This document shows, one piece after another, positions 10,267-20,151 of a stretch of DNA of 52,946 nt. Source of the stretch: Nanobdellati archaeon (GTDB taxonomy: Archaea; EX4484-52; GLR71); assembly GCA_019429125.1 (NCBI GenBank), contig JAHYJO010000009.1, forward strand, positions 1 to 52,946, in the 5' to 3' direction. The notes below the pieces were generated by a model. That model searched no databases, was not told where the DNA came from, and worked only from the letters and a program-made list of their open reading frames with translations. Numbering within the stretch: the stretch's first letter is position 1; each line of letters starts with the position of its first letter. The translations under genes and the position numbers were made by a program.

Positions 10267-10548
10267 GTGAATGTTTTCATACCTACAAATAGTCTTATTC
10301 TTAATACTACCGAATTCTTCACTGCAAAACCAGATAGAAAAAAAAGAGTACTTATCCCCGCATATATAAGACGTAGTCTTGGTATAAAGTATCGGCAAGA
10401 GATACTTATCGGGTTCAAAATCAAATACAAACAAGTGTTCATAACCCGATCTGTAGACACTAAAGGCCGTATATATTTATCCTCTTCAATCTCTGATAAA
10501 GATAATATTTTCAGCGTTAAGACGCAAGTCTTAGGGAGAAATTCTTAA
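10267..10548 (+). CDS. AbrB/SpoVT-like small DNA-binding protein candidate
   Basis: GTG start; KKRVLIPAYIRRSLGIKYRQEILIGFK...GRIYLSSSI resembles swapped-hairpin AbrB architecture. Confidence 0.4.
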   Translation: MNVFIPTNSLILNTTEFFTAKPDRKKRVLIPAYIRRSLGIKYRQEILIGFKIKYKQVFITRSVDTKGRIYLSSSISDKDNIFSVKTQVLGRNS

Positions 10549-10674
10549 TGGGTGAATGTATTCATAACAAGTTATAATAAGAACAATTTAAACATTAAAT
10601 CCATTATCAAATCTGGAAAAATTAATGTTCAAGATAGTGCGAGCTATATTGATATAAATAAGGTGGTAATATAA

Positions 10675-11049
10675 ATGAAATACGAAAAATGGATATCTGA
10701 AGACGATATAGATTGGACTAAAATGGAAGGTCTAGTGCCTGTAGTAGTACAGGATATAGAGACAAAAGATGTACTCATGTTGGCCTATGCCAATCGCGAA
10801 GCTGTCATAAAGACATTAGATACAAACCTTGCGACATACTGGAGCAGGTCAAGAGATGAGCTTTGGACAAAAGGTTTGACTTCTGGAAACACACAATATG
10901 TAAAACAGATATTTGCAGATTGTGATGAAGATGGTCCTGATGCATTACTGTATCTGGTAGAACCTAAAGGTCCGGCCTGTCACACAAATAATACTTCTTG
11001 TTTTTTCAGAGAAATTGCAATGAAAGGAGACGATACCTATGGTAAATAA
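10675..11049 (+). CDS. hisI: Phosphoribosyl-AMP cyclohydrolase
   Basis: [57 protein letters not shown]. Confidence 0.95.
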   Translation: MKYEKWISEDDIDWTKMEGLVPVVVQDIETKDVLMLAYANREAVIKTLDTNLATYWSRSRDELWTKGLTSGNTQYVKQIFADCDEDGPDALLYLVEPKGPACHTNNTSCFFREIAMKGDDTYGK

Positions 11050-11989
11050 AGAACTACTTAAGATGTATGTTCCAGACGGCAACCTTGAAAAATTTGTTAT
11101 GGGCCTTCTTGAATCTTCAGGTTTTGAACCTACTAAAAAAGATAGGGAATATAGAATTAATACAAATTCAGACCTCTGGGAATTTAAGCAGATGCGCCCA
11201 CAGGACCAACCATATCAAGTATCCAAAGGAAACGGTGACTTGTGTATAGTAGGTGAAGACATATTGCAAGAGTTTAACCTAAGATATCCAACTCTCTGTG
11301 ACAATGTCGAGATTCTTGAAACATTTGAGGGCAGACCAACAAAGTTAGTAGCTGTAGTCTTGGACGAGTTTTATAAGGGTATAACTGACTTGAATAGTTT
11401 TTTCACTTTAAAAGGCGAAGATGCAAGAGTCGCATCTGAATATCCATACATCACAAAAGATTATATAAAGACAAACTTTGGTCTTGACATTGATGTATAT
11501 CGGCCTCTTGGGAAAACTGAAGCAACTCTTATAGGACCAAGACCTGAGATGGATTTAATCTTTGAAACTACCGAAACAGGAAATACCATACGCGCAACCG
11601 GCGGGAAAATACTTGATACTATTATGGAATCAAGACAGGTTGCAGTTGTAAATTCCAAATCATACCAAGTGCCAGATAACTGCAAAAACATAGACAATCT
11701 CATGGAACAGTTTAGGGGTGTGATGTATTCAAACAAAAAAAATCTAAAAAAGCTTCAGGTAAATGTATTGGATAATAATGCAACTACGCCTGTGATTGAA
11801 TATCTTGTTGATAACGGCTATAGACCAACAGTCTCAAAAATATATCCGGAAGGGCAAGACATATACATTGTGCTCCCCGACCGAGATATTAAAGATATAA
11901 GTCCTTATCTCGCAGAACTAGGTTGCAGTGATATGGTTGTAACACCTTTGGAGCGTCTGCTTTATCCATCAAAAGGCGGTGTCTTATGA
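11039..11989 (+). CDS. hisG: ATP phosphoribosyltransferase
   Basis: Overlaps his[14 protein letters not shown], Glu-rich acidic PRPP region, C-terminal regulatory-type domain. Confidence 0.88.
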   Translation: MVNKELLKMYVPDGNLEKFVMGLLESSGFEPTKKDREYRINTNSDLWEFKQMRPQDQPYQVSKGNGDLCIVGEDILQEFNLRYPTLCDNVEILETFEGRPTKLVAVVLDEFYKGITDLNSFFTLKGEDARVASEYPYITKDYIKTNFGLDIDVYRPLGKTEATLIGPRPEMDLIFETTETGNTIRATGGKILDTIMESRQVAVVNSKSYQVPDNCKNIDNLMEQFRGVMYSNKKNLKKLQVNVLDNNATTPVIEYLVDNGYRPTVSKIYPEGQDIYIVLPDRDIKDISPYLAELGCSDMVVTPLERLLYPSKGGVL

Positions 11990-12131
11990 AAATAAAAAAA
12001 TCACAAAAAAATACTATATCTCGGAGCATAGCTCCGGGGTAATATAACCTATTAAAAACCAATAAAAATATTATTGAAAGACCTTAAGATATAAATAAAA
12101 GACAACTAAATATATTTTAGATGTGTTAAGT

Positions 12132-13382
12132 ATGGCAGAATATCAACCTCCAAGAGGCATGAAAGACATAGTTCCAGACGAAATGGAAAGACGTAAATGG
12201 ATTTATACCAATATCCGAAACGTCCTTGACAGCTACGGCTACAGTGAAGTTGCGACCACAGAACTTGAAATGTGGGACACACTTGCCGCAAAAGCTGGTG
12301 AAGACAATCTTGGAGAGGTCTATGATTTCAAAGACAAAGGTGACAGACGACTAGCCCTACGATTTGATCTCACCTGTGGCATCGCACGAATGGTAGCAGG
12401 CATGCGCACACCAAAACCAATAAAATTATACGCAATAGGCAACGCCTGGCGATATGACGCACCGCAAAAAGGCAGATACCGTTGTTTCACACAGTGGGAT
12501 GTTGAACTTTTCGGCACAGACTCAACAGCCGCAGATGCAGAGATAATCTCCCTTTCATCAGACATCCTAAAAAGTTTAGGTCTTGATTTTGAGGTCCGAA
12601 TAAACAACCGAAAACTGGTAGAAAACATATTTAGTTATCTAAAAATAGATAAAAAATTATATTCAGGTGCCATGCGCACAGTCGACAAGATACCAAAACT
12701 ATCAGAATATGATATCTTGGAAGAGTTTAAAAATGCAGGCATCTCAAAATCCCAGGCCATATCCCTTTTAGAAGTTCTTGGCCGAAAAGGAAAACCAAAA
12801 GACCTAATTCTAATCTTAAGAAAAGAGTTCAAGGTAGACAAAAAAATCCAAGAATCAATCGACACACTTGAAAACCTTTTCGCCAACTTAGGAAAAGAGT
12901 GCATCCTTGATTTAAGTATCGTAAGAGGAATCGGTTATTACACCGGAATAGTTTTTGAAGCATTTGACCCTAAAGAAGAAAAACTTGGCTCACTTTTTGC
13001 AGGCGGCAGGTTTGACGGTCTTGTCGGAGTTTACGGCAAAGAAGACATGCCCGCAGTCGGAGTTGGCGGTGGTATTGAACGACTTCTAGAAGTAATGGGA
13101 CAAAAGAATGCCTTTGATAACCTGAAAAGACCAAAGTCAGTATTTATCGCGCCCATAAACGATAATGTCAGACCTTACGCAAAGAATGTTGCCACATCAA
13201 TGAGAAAGAACGGTTTTGTCACAGAACTTGACTTGACCGGGCGCAACCTAAAAAAGCAATTTGATTATGCCAACAAAAAAGGATTTTCATTTGTGGCAGT
13301 AATAGGTGACAAAGAAGAAGAGGAAAAATGTTTCATGTTGCGCGATATGGTCTCAGGCAAAGAAAAGAAGATGACTTTGTGA
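12132..13382 (+). CDS. hisS: Histidyl-tRNA synthetase
   Basis: PPRGMKDIVPDEM, LRFDLTCGIARMVA, class II motif 3 GVGGGIERL. Confidence 0.95.
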   Translation: MAEYQPPRGMKDIVPDEMERRKWIYTNIRNVLDSYGYSEVATTELEMWDTLAAKAGEDNLGEVYDFKDKGDRRLALRFDLTCGIARMVAGMRTPKPIKLYAIGNAWRYDAPQKGRYRCFTQWDVELFGTDSTAADAEIISLSSDILKSLGLDFEVRINNRKLVENIFSYLKIDKKLYSGAMRTVDKIPKLSEYDILEEFKNAGISKSQAISLLEVLGRKGKPKDLILILRKEFKVDKKIQESIDTLENLFANLGKECILDLSIVRGIGYYTGIVFEAFDPKEEKLGSLFAGGRFDGLVGVYGKEDMPAVGVGGGIERLLEVMGQKNAFDNLKRPKSVFIAPINDNVRPYAKNVATSMRKNGFVTELDLTGRNLKKQFDYANKKGFSFVAVIGDKEEEEKCFMLRDMVSGKEKKMTL

Positions 13383-13400
13383 TTAAGGTGTCGATATCCC

Positions 13401-13969
13401 ATGCAAAACAATTCCAAAGACATTTACATAATAACAAAAAATAAAAGAAAGCTTATGGCTGCGCAATCAGTATTCACAAAATCAAAAATAAATCTGTTAT
13501 AATTAAAAGAAGACCCATTTGAAATCCAGGCAGACACAAGCGCAGAAATAGCAGAATACACAGCAAAACACATATCTAAAAAACATATAACCTAAATGTA
13601 ATTAGAGAAGACCACAGTCTAATCATAAACGCTTTAGGCGGAATCCCAGGCCCTTACGCAAATTTCATGGAACGAAAAGTCTCTGCAGAATTACTTCTTG
13701 AATTACTAAAAAACAAAGTTGACAGGACTGGTTATTTTGAACTTGCAGCAGTCTATGCAGAACCGACCGGGCTAATAAAACATTTCGTTTATCGTGTCAA
13801 TATCAAGATATCAGAAGTATTGAAAGGCACCAAAACAAACGGTTGGGATGAAGTATTAATTTTAGATAATGATACAAGAACGTTTGCCGAGTATGACGAA
13901 TCTGAAAGGTGTGATGTCTTGAATAAAAATTTCATAGAGATAGCCAAATTTATTGAAGACAAAAATTAA
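13401..13969 (+). pseudogene. HAM1/RdgB-family non-canonical purine NTP pyrophosphatase, degraded
   Basis: DIYIITKNKRKLMAAQ...NLL*LKEDPFEIQADTSAEIAEYTAKHISKKH/(frameshift)NLNVIREDHSLIINALGGIPGPYANFMERK... Confidence 0.75.
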
Positions 13970-14718
13970 TATAATTCAATCTTTTCAAGATACATAACCA
14001 TAGCATCCGTCCAGCATCCTTTACTGCTTAACACCCCTTTAATACTATGTATCAGTTTAAGTTCATTGTCAGGGATTACAAGTCCTTCTAAATTAGTGGT
14101 TGATTTGTACTTTTTAGTTCCTCTTACAATATCATGTATTGAATAAATCTCAATCCCATTTTGTTTCAAGTCCTTTTCCAATATGTTGTTGAAATGATTC
14201 TTACCTGATCGTTTTCCACCACTATTTTTTTTCCCATTCACAATTAGTACATAATGATACACATCTGAAAGCACTCCGAAACGTTCAAGAAATTCATATG
14301 TTGTAGTATTATGTATATGTTCAAATTCACCGGGAGTCTCTTTTAGTTTTTTTGTGAATTTTATGTTAAAGTCTTCTAAGTATCTTTTATCAACAAAACC
14401 ATAACCTAAAAATTTAGCACTGTTAACATCTAAAGGTTTAAGACTTTCAAATGCACTATTCTTGATACTTGCCTGTATGACATCAAATTTACCTACATCA
14501 TCATTCCACGCAAACCCAATCCTATCAACTTCATATCTTTGTGGTCCACTTATCATATTGATAGTAATCTCAATGCCACAACTTTCAGTGTTTACCTTAT
14601 GGGGATATTTAAATATTGGTTTTTCAAGAACAAGTATATCTGAATATCCGAGATAGTTAAGTAATGCATCAAAACTTGTTCTTTCAAATTTATCGCAGAC
14701 ATTCTCGCTTTTTACCAT
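13966..14718 (-). CDS. Hypothetical protein; nuclease-like possibility only
   Basis: 250-aa intact ORF, convergent and overlapping by 4 nt with the HAM1 pseudogene end; no clear family. Confidence 0.5.
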   Translation of the reverse strand: MVKSENVCDKFERTSFDALLNYLGYSDILVLEKPIFKYPHKVNTESCGIEITINMISGPQRYEVDRIGFAWNDDVGKFDVIQASIKNSAFESLKPLDVNSAKFLGYGFVDKRYLEDFNIKFTKKLKETPGEFEHIHNTTTYEFLERFGVLSDVYHYVLIVNGKKNSGGKRSGKNHFNNILEKDLKQNGIEIYSIHDIVRGTKKYKSTTNLEGLVIPDNELKLIHSIKGVLSSKGCWTDAMVMYLEKIELY

Positions 14719-14824
14719 ATAAAAACCTGATAGGTCATATCAACCTTAATAAAGATTCAAATAATTATAATTAATATAATTTATTAAACTTTATAAATAT
14801 TTTTAACATCTAAAAGTGATTACA

Positions 14825-16618
14825 ATGAAATATGTACCCGATACCTCTGCAATAATTGAAGGAAAAGTCATGGAGATGATCCGTGACGGCAAGCTTAAAG
14901 GTACCCTAATCATTCCAGAATTTGTAGTATCCGAACTTGAAAACCAGGCAAACCACGGAAAAGAGATTGGTTTCACAGGTCTTGACGAACTGAAAGCGAT
15001 AAGAGATATTGCAAAAGAAAAAAAGATAACAATTACACAAATTGGCAGAAAACCAACAGCCGAAGAAATAAAGATGGCAGGTTCAGGCCGTATTGATGCG
15101 CTAATAAGAGATATTGCACGCGAAGAAAAAGCAACACTATTGACCGGCGACATCGTCCAGGCAAAGACAGCCGAAGCTGAAGGTGTGGATGTCCTCTATT
15201 TCGAGAAAGAGATGATTACAAGTTTCGCCCTTGAAGATTATTTTGACAAAGATACCATGTCAGTCCACTTAAAAGATGGCGCAACACCAAAAGCTAAAAA
15301 AGGAAAGCCGGGCGCATTTGAACTTGTAACATTGAGCAAAGAGTTGATAACAAAAGCAACACTTGAAAGCATAGCTCACGAGATTATGGAACTCAACCGC
15401 GTATCAGACGAATCCTTCACAGAAATCACAAGAAAAAACGTATCAGTAATCCAGCTCAAAGAATACAGAATAGCAATTACAAGACCACCATTTTCTGAAA
15501 AGATGGAGATAACAGCAATAAGGCCTATCACAAAAATATCATTACCTAAATACAACTTATCAGAAAAACTAATGTCAAGAATAACCAAAGACGCAGAAGG
15601 CATAATAATTGCAGGTCCTCCAGGTCACGGCAAATCCACATTGTGCCAGGCGCTTGCAGAATATTACAATGACCAAAAAAAGATAGTAAAGACCATGGAA
15701 AACCCGAGAGATCTTCAAGTGGGTTCAGACATAACTCAATACGGACTTTTAGAGGGTTGCATGGAAAAAACAGCAGAGATCCTTCTTCTAGTGCGACCTG
15801 ACATAACAATCTATGACGAGATTCGGCAGACTAAAGATTTTAGGATTTATTCAGACATGCGCCTTGCAGGAGTGGGTATGGTAGGCGTGGTCCATGCGAC
15901 AAGAGCAATTGATGTCATGCACAGGTTCATAGGTAGAATTGAGCTTGGCATGATACCACAAATTCTAGACACAATAATATTTGTCAAGGGTGGAAAAATT
16001 GAAAGCGTCTCATCTCTTGCACTGAAAGTCAAGGTACCTCACGGTATGGTAGAGAAAGACCTTGCAAGACCTGTGATTGACGTTTACGACTTTGAGACAG
16101 GTGACGTGACTCACGAGATATACACTTATGGTGATGAGACAGTTGTCATGCCTGTAGAAAATATTGATATTGAAGAGTCCCCTTTAAACCGTCTTGCAGA
16201 AGACAAGATACGAAAAGTGCTGAAAAAGTTCACAAGAAACCCAGACCTAAAGATAACTTCACCAAAAAATATACTCGTGCGCGTACCCAAAGAAGACATC
16301 TCAGCACTTATAGGTAAAAAGGGTGCAACCATATCAAGTCTTGAAGAAAAGCTAGGCATGCATATATCAGTTGAACCTATAGTCGAGACATTGAAAGAAA
16401 GTGCACCCTACAATATTTCAGAATCCGGCGGTTATATAAACATCTGTTTTGAAATGTCATACATAGGCATGATTGCAGACATCTACAAGGCCGACGATTT
16501 CTTATTCTCAGCAACTATTGGAAAGAAAGCGCAGATCAAAGTAAAAAAGCGCTCGGACATAGGCAAGAAAGTCATGCAAGGCGCAGTGATGAAAGACCTG
16601 AAAGTTCTGGTAGAATAG
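14825..16618 (+). CDS. PIN domain-ATPase-KH protein (archaeal PINA type)
   Basis: N-terminal PIN (YVPDTSAIIEGKV...), PilT/VirB11-like ATPase (IIAGPPGHGKSTLCQ), C-terminal KH-like (VPKEDISALIGKKGATISSLEEKLG). Confidence 0.92.
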   Translation: MKYVPDTSAIIEGKVMEMIRDGKLKGTLIIPEFVVSELENQANHGKEIGFTGLDELKAIRDIAKEKKITITQIGRKPTAEEIKMAGSGRIDALIRDIAREEKATLLTGDIVQAKTAEAEGVDVLYFEKEMITSFALEDYFDKDTMSVHLKDGATPKAKKGKPGAFELVTLSKELITKATLESIAHEIMELNRVSDESFTEITRKNVSVIQLKEYRIAITRPPFSEKMEITAIRPITKISLPKYNLSEKLMSRITKDAEGIIIAGPPGHGKSTLCQALAEYYNDQKKIVKTMENPRDLQVGSDITQYGLLEGCMEKTAEILLLVRPDITIYDEIRQTKDFRIYSDMRLAGVGMVGVVHATRAIDVMHRFIGRIELGMIPQILDTIIFVKGGKIESVSSLALKVKVPHGMVEKDLARPVIDVYDFETGDVTHEIYTYGDETVVMPVENIDIEESPLNRLAEDKIRKVLKKFTRNPDLKITSPKNILVRVPKEDISALIGKKGATISSLEEKLGMHISVEPIVETLKESAPYNISESGGYINICFEMSYIGMIADIYKADDFLFSATIGKKAQIKVKKRSDIGKKVMQGAVMKDLKVLVE

Positions 16619-16728
16619 TTATCAGCATTTATATCTAATTCTCCAAAAAGTAACCCACCCAAGTGGTTCCATACTTATATACTGGCCACTCATCCAAAAA
16701 TATTCTACCTTAAAAAACGGTGAAAACT

Positions 16729-16962
16729 ATGGTAGAATTTGTAACAGTGAAAGAGGACGAGGTAAAATTCGGAGATAACAACTTCTTTGAGATAGCCTCC
16801 AAGAAAGCAGTGACTGATGAGGGTGAAAAGCCATTCATATCAATAACCCGCGGTTACTACAAAGACGGAAAAGACAAAAAGTTCACAAAAGTGATATCAA
16901 TACCCCACGACGGTGAAACCTTGAAAAAGGTAGTGGATGTCCTTGACAGCTTTGTGGCATAG
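16729..16962 (+). CDS. Small protein, paralogue of next ORF; PC4-like ssDNA-binding fold suspected
   Basis: EVKFGDNNFFEIASKKAVTDEGEKPFISITRGYYKDGKDKKFTKVISIP; beta-rich pattern with conserved basic residues. Confidence 0.5.
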   Translation: MVEFVTVKEDEVKFGDNNFFEIASKKAVTDEGEKPFISITRGYYKDGKDKKFTKVISIPHDGETLKKVVDVLDSFVA

Positions 16963-17114
16963 GTTTGCCTTTTCCTTTTTTTCTTTTTTTCGTTTTTTAT
17001 CCAATTCTCATAAGAAACCCGCACATTCATCAATAATATTTATAAAGCTTATATGTGAATTATAAATCAACACATAGTTGCCTAAAACAGGCTTAAAAAT
17101 ACAAGGTGAAACAA

Positions 17115-17378
17115 ATGTCAGATGAACATGTAAGTTTTGAAACAATAAAAGCTGAAGAAATACAGTTCGGCAAGAACAATTTTTTAGAGATTGCAAAGAA
17201 GAAAGCAATCACTGAAGAGGGTGAAAACGTATTCTTGTCAATCTCTCGAGGTTTTTTCTCGGAGATGGATGGTGAAAAGAGGAAAAAGTTCAGGAGCTCA
17301 ATCGCAATCCCTGACGAGAAAGATATAATTGATGCTGTTATGAAAGCATTCGAGAATGTTAACAACGCAAAGGCATAA
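17115..17378 (+). CDS. Small protein, paralogue of previous ORF; PC4-like fold suspected
   Basis: EIQFGKNNFLEIAKKKAITEEGENVFLSISRGFFSEMDGEKRKKFRSSIAIP aligns colinearly with the 16729 ORF. Confidence 0.5.
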   Translation: MSDEHVSFETIKAEEIQFGKNNFLEIAKKKAITEEGENVFLSISRGFFSEMDGEKRKKFRSSIAIPDEKDIIDAVMKAFENVNNAKA

Positions 17379-17447
17379 ATAAGTCCTTTGCTTTTTATTT
17401 TTTTATTATTTTTATATAATAATAAAATTATTCTTTTATATCAGAAT

Positions 17448-17562
17448 GCCTTCGTAGCTCAGTTTGGATAGAGCACTTGCCTCCTAAGCAAGGGGTCGCG
17501 CGTTCAAAATCTGCAGTTCATCATTTTGGTGATGTCTGCAAAAGAAATTCGCGTCGGGGGCA
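17448..17562 (+). tRNA. tRNA-Arg(CCT) with ~40-nt intron in the T-loop (approx. 17508-17547)
   Basis: GCCTTCG TA GCTC AGTTTGGATA GAGC A CTTGC CTCCTAA GCAAG GGGTC GCGCG TTCAA[intron]TT CGCGT CGGGGGC A; acceptor and T stems pair only after the insert is removed. Confidence 0.85.
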
Positions 17563-17704
17563 TATTTTAATTCTTATCAAACATTAATATATTTGATAAG
17601 TCTAAAAATAAGATTAATTTAGCTCCCATTGGTATTCATCATATAGTTTAGAATAATAAAATCTCTGAAACAAATATTTAAACCACCAACTCCAATATAT
17701 ATTC

Positions 17705-18652
17705 ATGGTTTTCAAAGGCAGAAGCATAATTTCTATCCGTGACCTGTCTAAACCTGATATTCTTAAAATTCTTAAACGCGCAAAACAAATAGAACAGCTA
17801 ATCTCAAAAGACCCATCAAAACTTTTAACTTTAGCAGAAGACAAAGTCATAGCCTCTCTTTTCTTTGAGCCCAGCACAAGAACCAGATTATCTTTTGAGA
17901 CTGCAATAAACCGTTTGGGTGCAAAAGTCATAGGCTTCTCAGGAACTGAAGGCACATCAGTAAAAAAAGGCGAAACATTGAAAGACACAGCCTTGACAAT
18001 TGCTCAATACGCTGACATGATAGTTATGCGCCATCCGTTGGAAGGTAGTGCAAGATACGTTGCCGAAGTCACAGGGATACCGGTAATAAATGGCGGTGAT
18101 GGTGCAAACCAGCATCCAACCCAGACACTTCTTGACCTTTACACTATACTAAAAAATAAAGGTGACCTCTCAGGTCTCACAATAACTATGGTCGGTGACC
18201 TAAAATATGGCCGAACGGTCCACAGCTTAGCATACGCCTTGTCCTTATTTGACAATATTAATCTTATTTTTGTATCACCTGATGAGCTTAAGATGCCCGC
18301 ATACCTAGTTGATGAGATAAGAGAAAAGTCAGGCATAAAGATAACTGAAACGTCAGAGATTTCAGACGCAGTCCTAAAAAGCGATATAATCTACGTTACA
18401 AGAATCCAGAAAGAACGGTTCCCCGACCCTGAAGAGTATCATCGTCTAAAAACTACATACGTGATAGATAAAGAACTCATGTCTATGGTAAAACAAGATA
18501 CAATAATAATGCACCCGCTTCCAAGGGTGGATGAGATATCAACAGACATAGATTCCCTAGATAATGCAGTATATTTCAACCAGGCAGGCCTAGGTGTCCC
18601 AGTAAGGATGGCACTCATATCACTTCTTTTTGGTTATGGGATTTCATATTGA
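17705..18652 (+). CDS. pyrB: Aspartate carbamoyltransferase catalytic subunit
   Basis: FFEPSTRTRLSFETA, HPTQTLLDLYTI, MHPLPRVDEI. Confidence 0.96.
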   Translation: MVFKGRSIISIRDLSKPDILKILKRAKQIEQLISKDPSKLLTLAEDKVIASLFFEPSTRTRLSFETAINRLGAKVIGFSGTEGTSVKKGETLKDTALTIAQYADMIVMRHPLEGSARYVAEVTGIPVINGGDGANQHPTQTLLDLYTILKNKGDLSGLTITMVGDLKYGRTVHSLAYALSLFDNINLIFVSPDELKMPAYLVDEIREKSGIKITETSEISDAVLKSDIIYVTRIQKERFPDPEEYHRLKTTYVIDKELMSMVKQDTIIMHPLPRVDEISTDIDSLDNAVYFNQAGLGVPVRMALISLLFGYGISY

Positions 18653-18659
18653 GGTGTTT

Positions 18660-19133
18660 ATGGTGACTAAAGAAAAACAAGAGCTCGTAATAACAAAACT
18701 GAAAGACGGTACAGTCATAGATCATATACCTCAAGGCAGATCCCTTGACGTCCTTAAAGCTCTTAGCATCTTAAAAAAGACCAAAAACACAATCGCTCTC
18801 ATAATGTGTGTTGACAGCAAAAAGATAGGCAAAAAAGACTTACTAAAACTTAACAATTTTGAGTTGGGGCACATATCTTTAGGTAAAATTGCAGTTATAG
18901 CTCCAGGGTCAACGATTGCAATCGTAAAAGATTACAGAGTCATCTCAAAATGTCAGGCAGCAATTCCTGATGTACTCATATCCAGTCTTCGGTGCATAAA
19001 CTCAAATTGTATATCAAACGCAAAAGAAGATATAACCTCGCGCTTCAAGGTAGTCTCAAAGGAACCGTTAAAAGTCAGGTGCCATTACTGCGAGCGCACA
19101 TTCACAGGCGACGGGATAGTAGTTGATGTTTGA
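18660..19133 (+). CDS. pyrI: Aspartate carbamoyltransferase regulatory subunit
   Basis: Follows pyrB by 7 nt; C-terminal zinc cysteines CINSNC...CHYCER. Confidence 0.93.
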   Translation: MVTKEKQELVITKLKDGTVIDHIPQGRSLDVLKALSILKKTKNTIALIMCVDSKKIGKKDLLKLNNFELGHISLGKIAVIAPGSTIAIVKDYRVISKCQAAIPDVLISSLRCINSNCISNAKEDITSRFKVVSKEPLKVRCHYCERTFTGDGIVVDV

Positions 19134-19206
19134 AGTTTCTTGCCACAACCTCAACTTTTATAAACTTAAAAATTTATATTAGACTTGTGGTGATAATTTA
19201 TGACTG

Positions 19207-19419
19207 GTGAATATCTTTGTTTCAATTCCTAAATCTGGACGGATAATATACGCAGTCATAAAATCAAACAGTTCAATATCTTATTCTCAGCTTCTTGAAA
19301 AGACAAACATACCGAAACGGACATTGTCATATGCGCTCTCAAAGTTAAAAGAGAAAGGTTTGATTATTGAGATGCCTAATTTCTTTGACATGCGAAATAA
19401 GAAGTATGTTGCGCAGTAG
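19207..19419 (+). CDS. Small winged-helix protein
   Basis: SYSQLLEKTNIPKRTLSYALSKLKEKGLI. Confidence 0.6.
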   Translation: MNIFVSIPKSGRIIYAVIKSNSSISYSQLLEKTNIPKRTLSYALSKLKEKGLIIEMPNFFDMRNKKYVAQ

Positions 19420-19422
19420 GAA

Positions 19423-20040
19423 TTAAAGAACATCAACAATATCTATCTCAGACACCGCGCCCTCGCGCAATATCACAACTTTACCTTTTTCTACTTTACA
19501 TATTGTGCTTATCTTTTTTCTTTTAAGAGTCCCCGCATCAAGAATAAGGTCTACTTTATCCTTAAGCGCAGTACTAATAGCATCAATTGAATATGCAGTA
19601 GGTTCACCGCTTATGTTTGCGCTAGTGGCAGTGATTGCAGTATCAGATAAATGCGCTATCTCTTTTGCGATAACACAATCAGGAATTCTGAAAGTGAAAT
19701 ACGAACTGTGGATGTAATCTGGGATGTTATCTTTTTTTGCTACAGCAAGAGTCAAAGGCCCGGGCATGAATTTATTAACAATTTTTTTTTCAGAAGGCAT
19801 AAGATCGCAGAATCGTCCAGCCATATCTAAATCCGAAAGAATTGCTGTATAATTTTTTTCTTCTGGGCGATCTTTAGCGATATCAAGTTTAGCAATTGCA
19901 TCCTTATTAAGCATATCAGCGCCAACCGCATAAGCTGTATCAGTCGGATATATCACAAGACCTCCGTCTTTTATGATATCTGCTGCAACTTCAAGAATAG
20001 TCTTGTTAGGCGCATCTGGGTTAATCTTAATAAGCATCAT
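19423..20040 (-). CDS. Sua5/YrdC/YciO threonylcarbamoyl-AMP synthase
   Basis: GGLVIYPTDTAYAVGADM, KFMPGPLTLA, ITATSANISGEPT. Confidence 0.9.
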   Translation of the reverse strand: MMLIKINPDAPNKTILEVAADIIKDGGLVIYPTDTAYAVGADMLNKDAIAKLDIAKDRPEEKNYTAILSDLDMAGRFCDLMPSEKKIVNKFMPGPLTLAVAKKDNIPDYIHSSYFTFRIPDCVIAKEIAHLSDTAITATSANISGEPTAYSIDAISTALKDKVDLILDAGTLKRKKISTICKVEKGKVVILREGAVSEIDIVDVL

Positions 20041-20151
20041 ATTAATGTTTATGATGTTAATTTTAAAATATTGTTGATGTTTGAAGAGTAAAACTCATTA
20101 AGGTATTGATATATATGATGCAAGGCAGTCCTGCCGTTGGTAGAGTATAAT

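Noticed and set aside
12015-12045. Hairpin cggagc-ata-gctccg after hisG
   Set aside because: Only 6 bp, plausibly a simple terminator-like structure; not enough for a separate claim.
12320-12904. Minus-strand ORFs within hisS
   Set aside because: Antisense to a well-supported gene; no recognisable domain. The same applies to other listed antisense ORFs (e.g. 4010-4474, 15376-16359, 40825-41256, 48460-49161).
17008-17365. Minus-strand ORFs opposite the 17115-17378 gene
   Set aside because: The plus-strand gene has a paralogue next to it, which supports that strand as coding.
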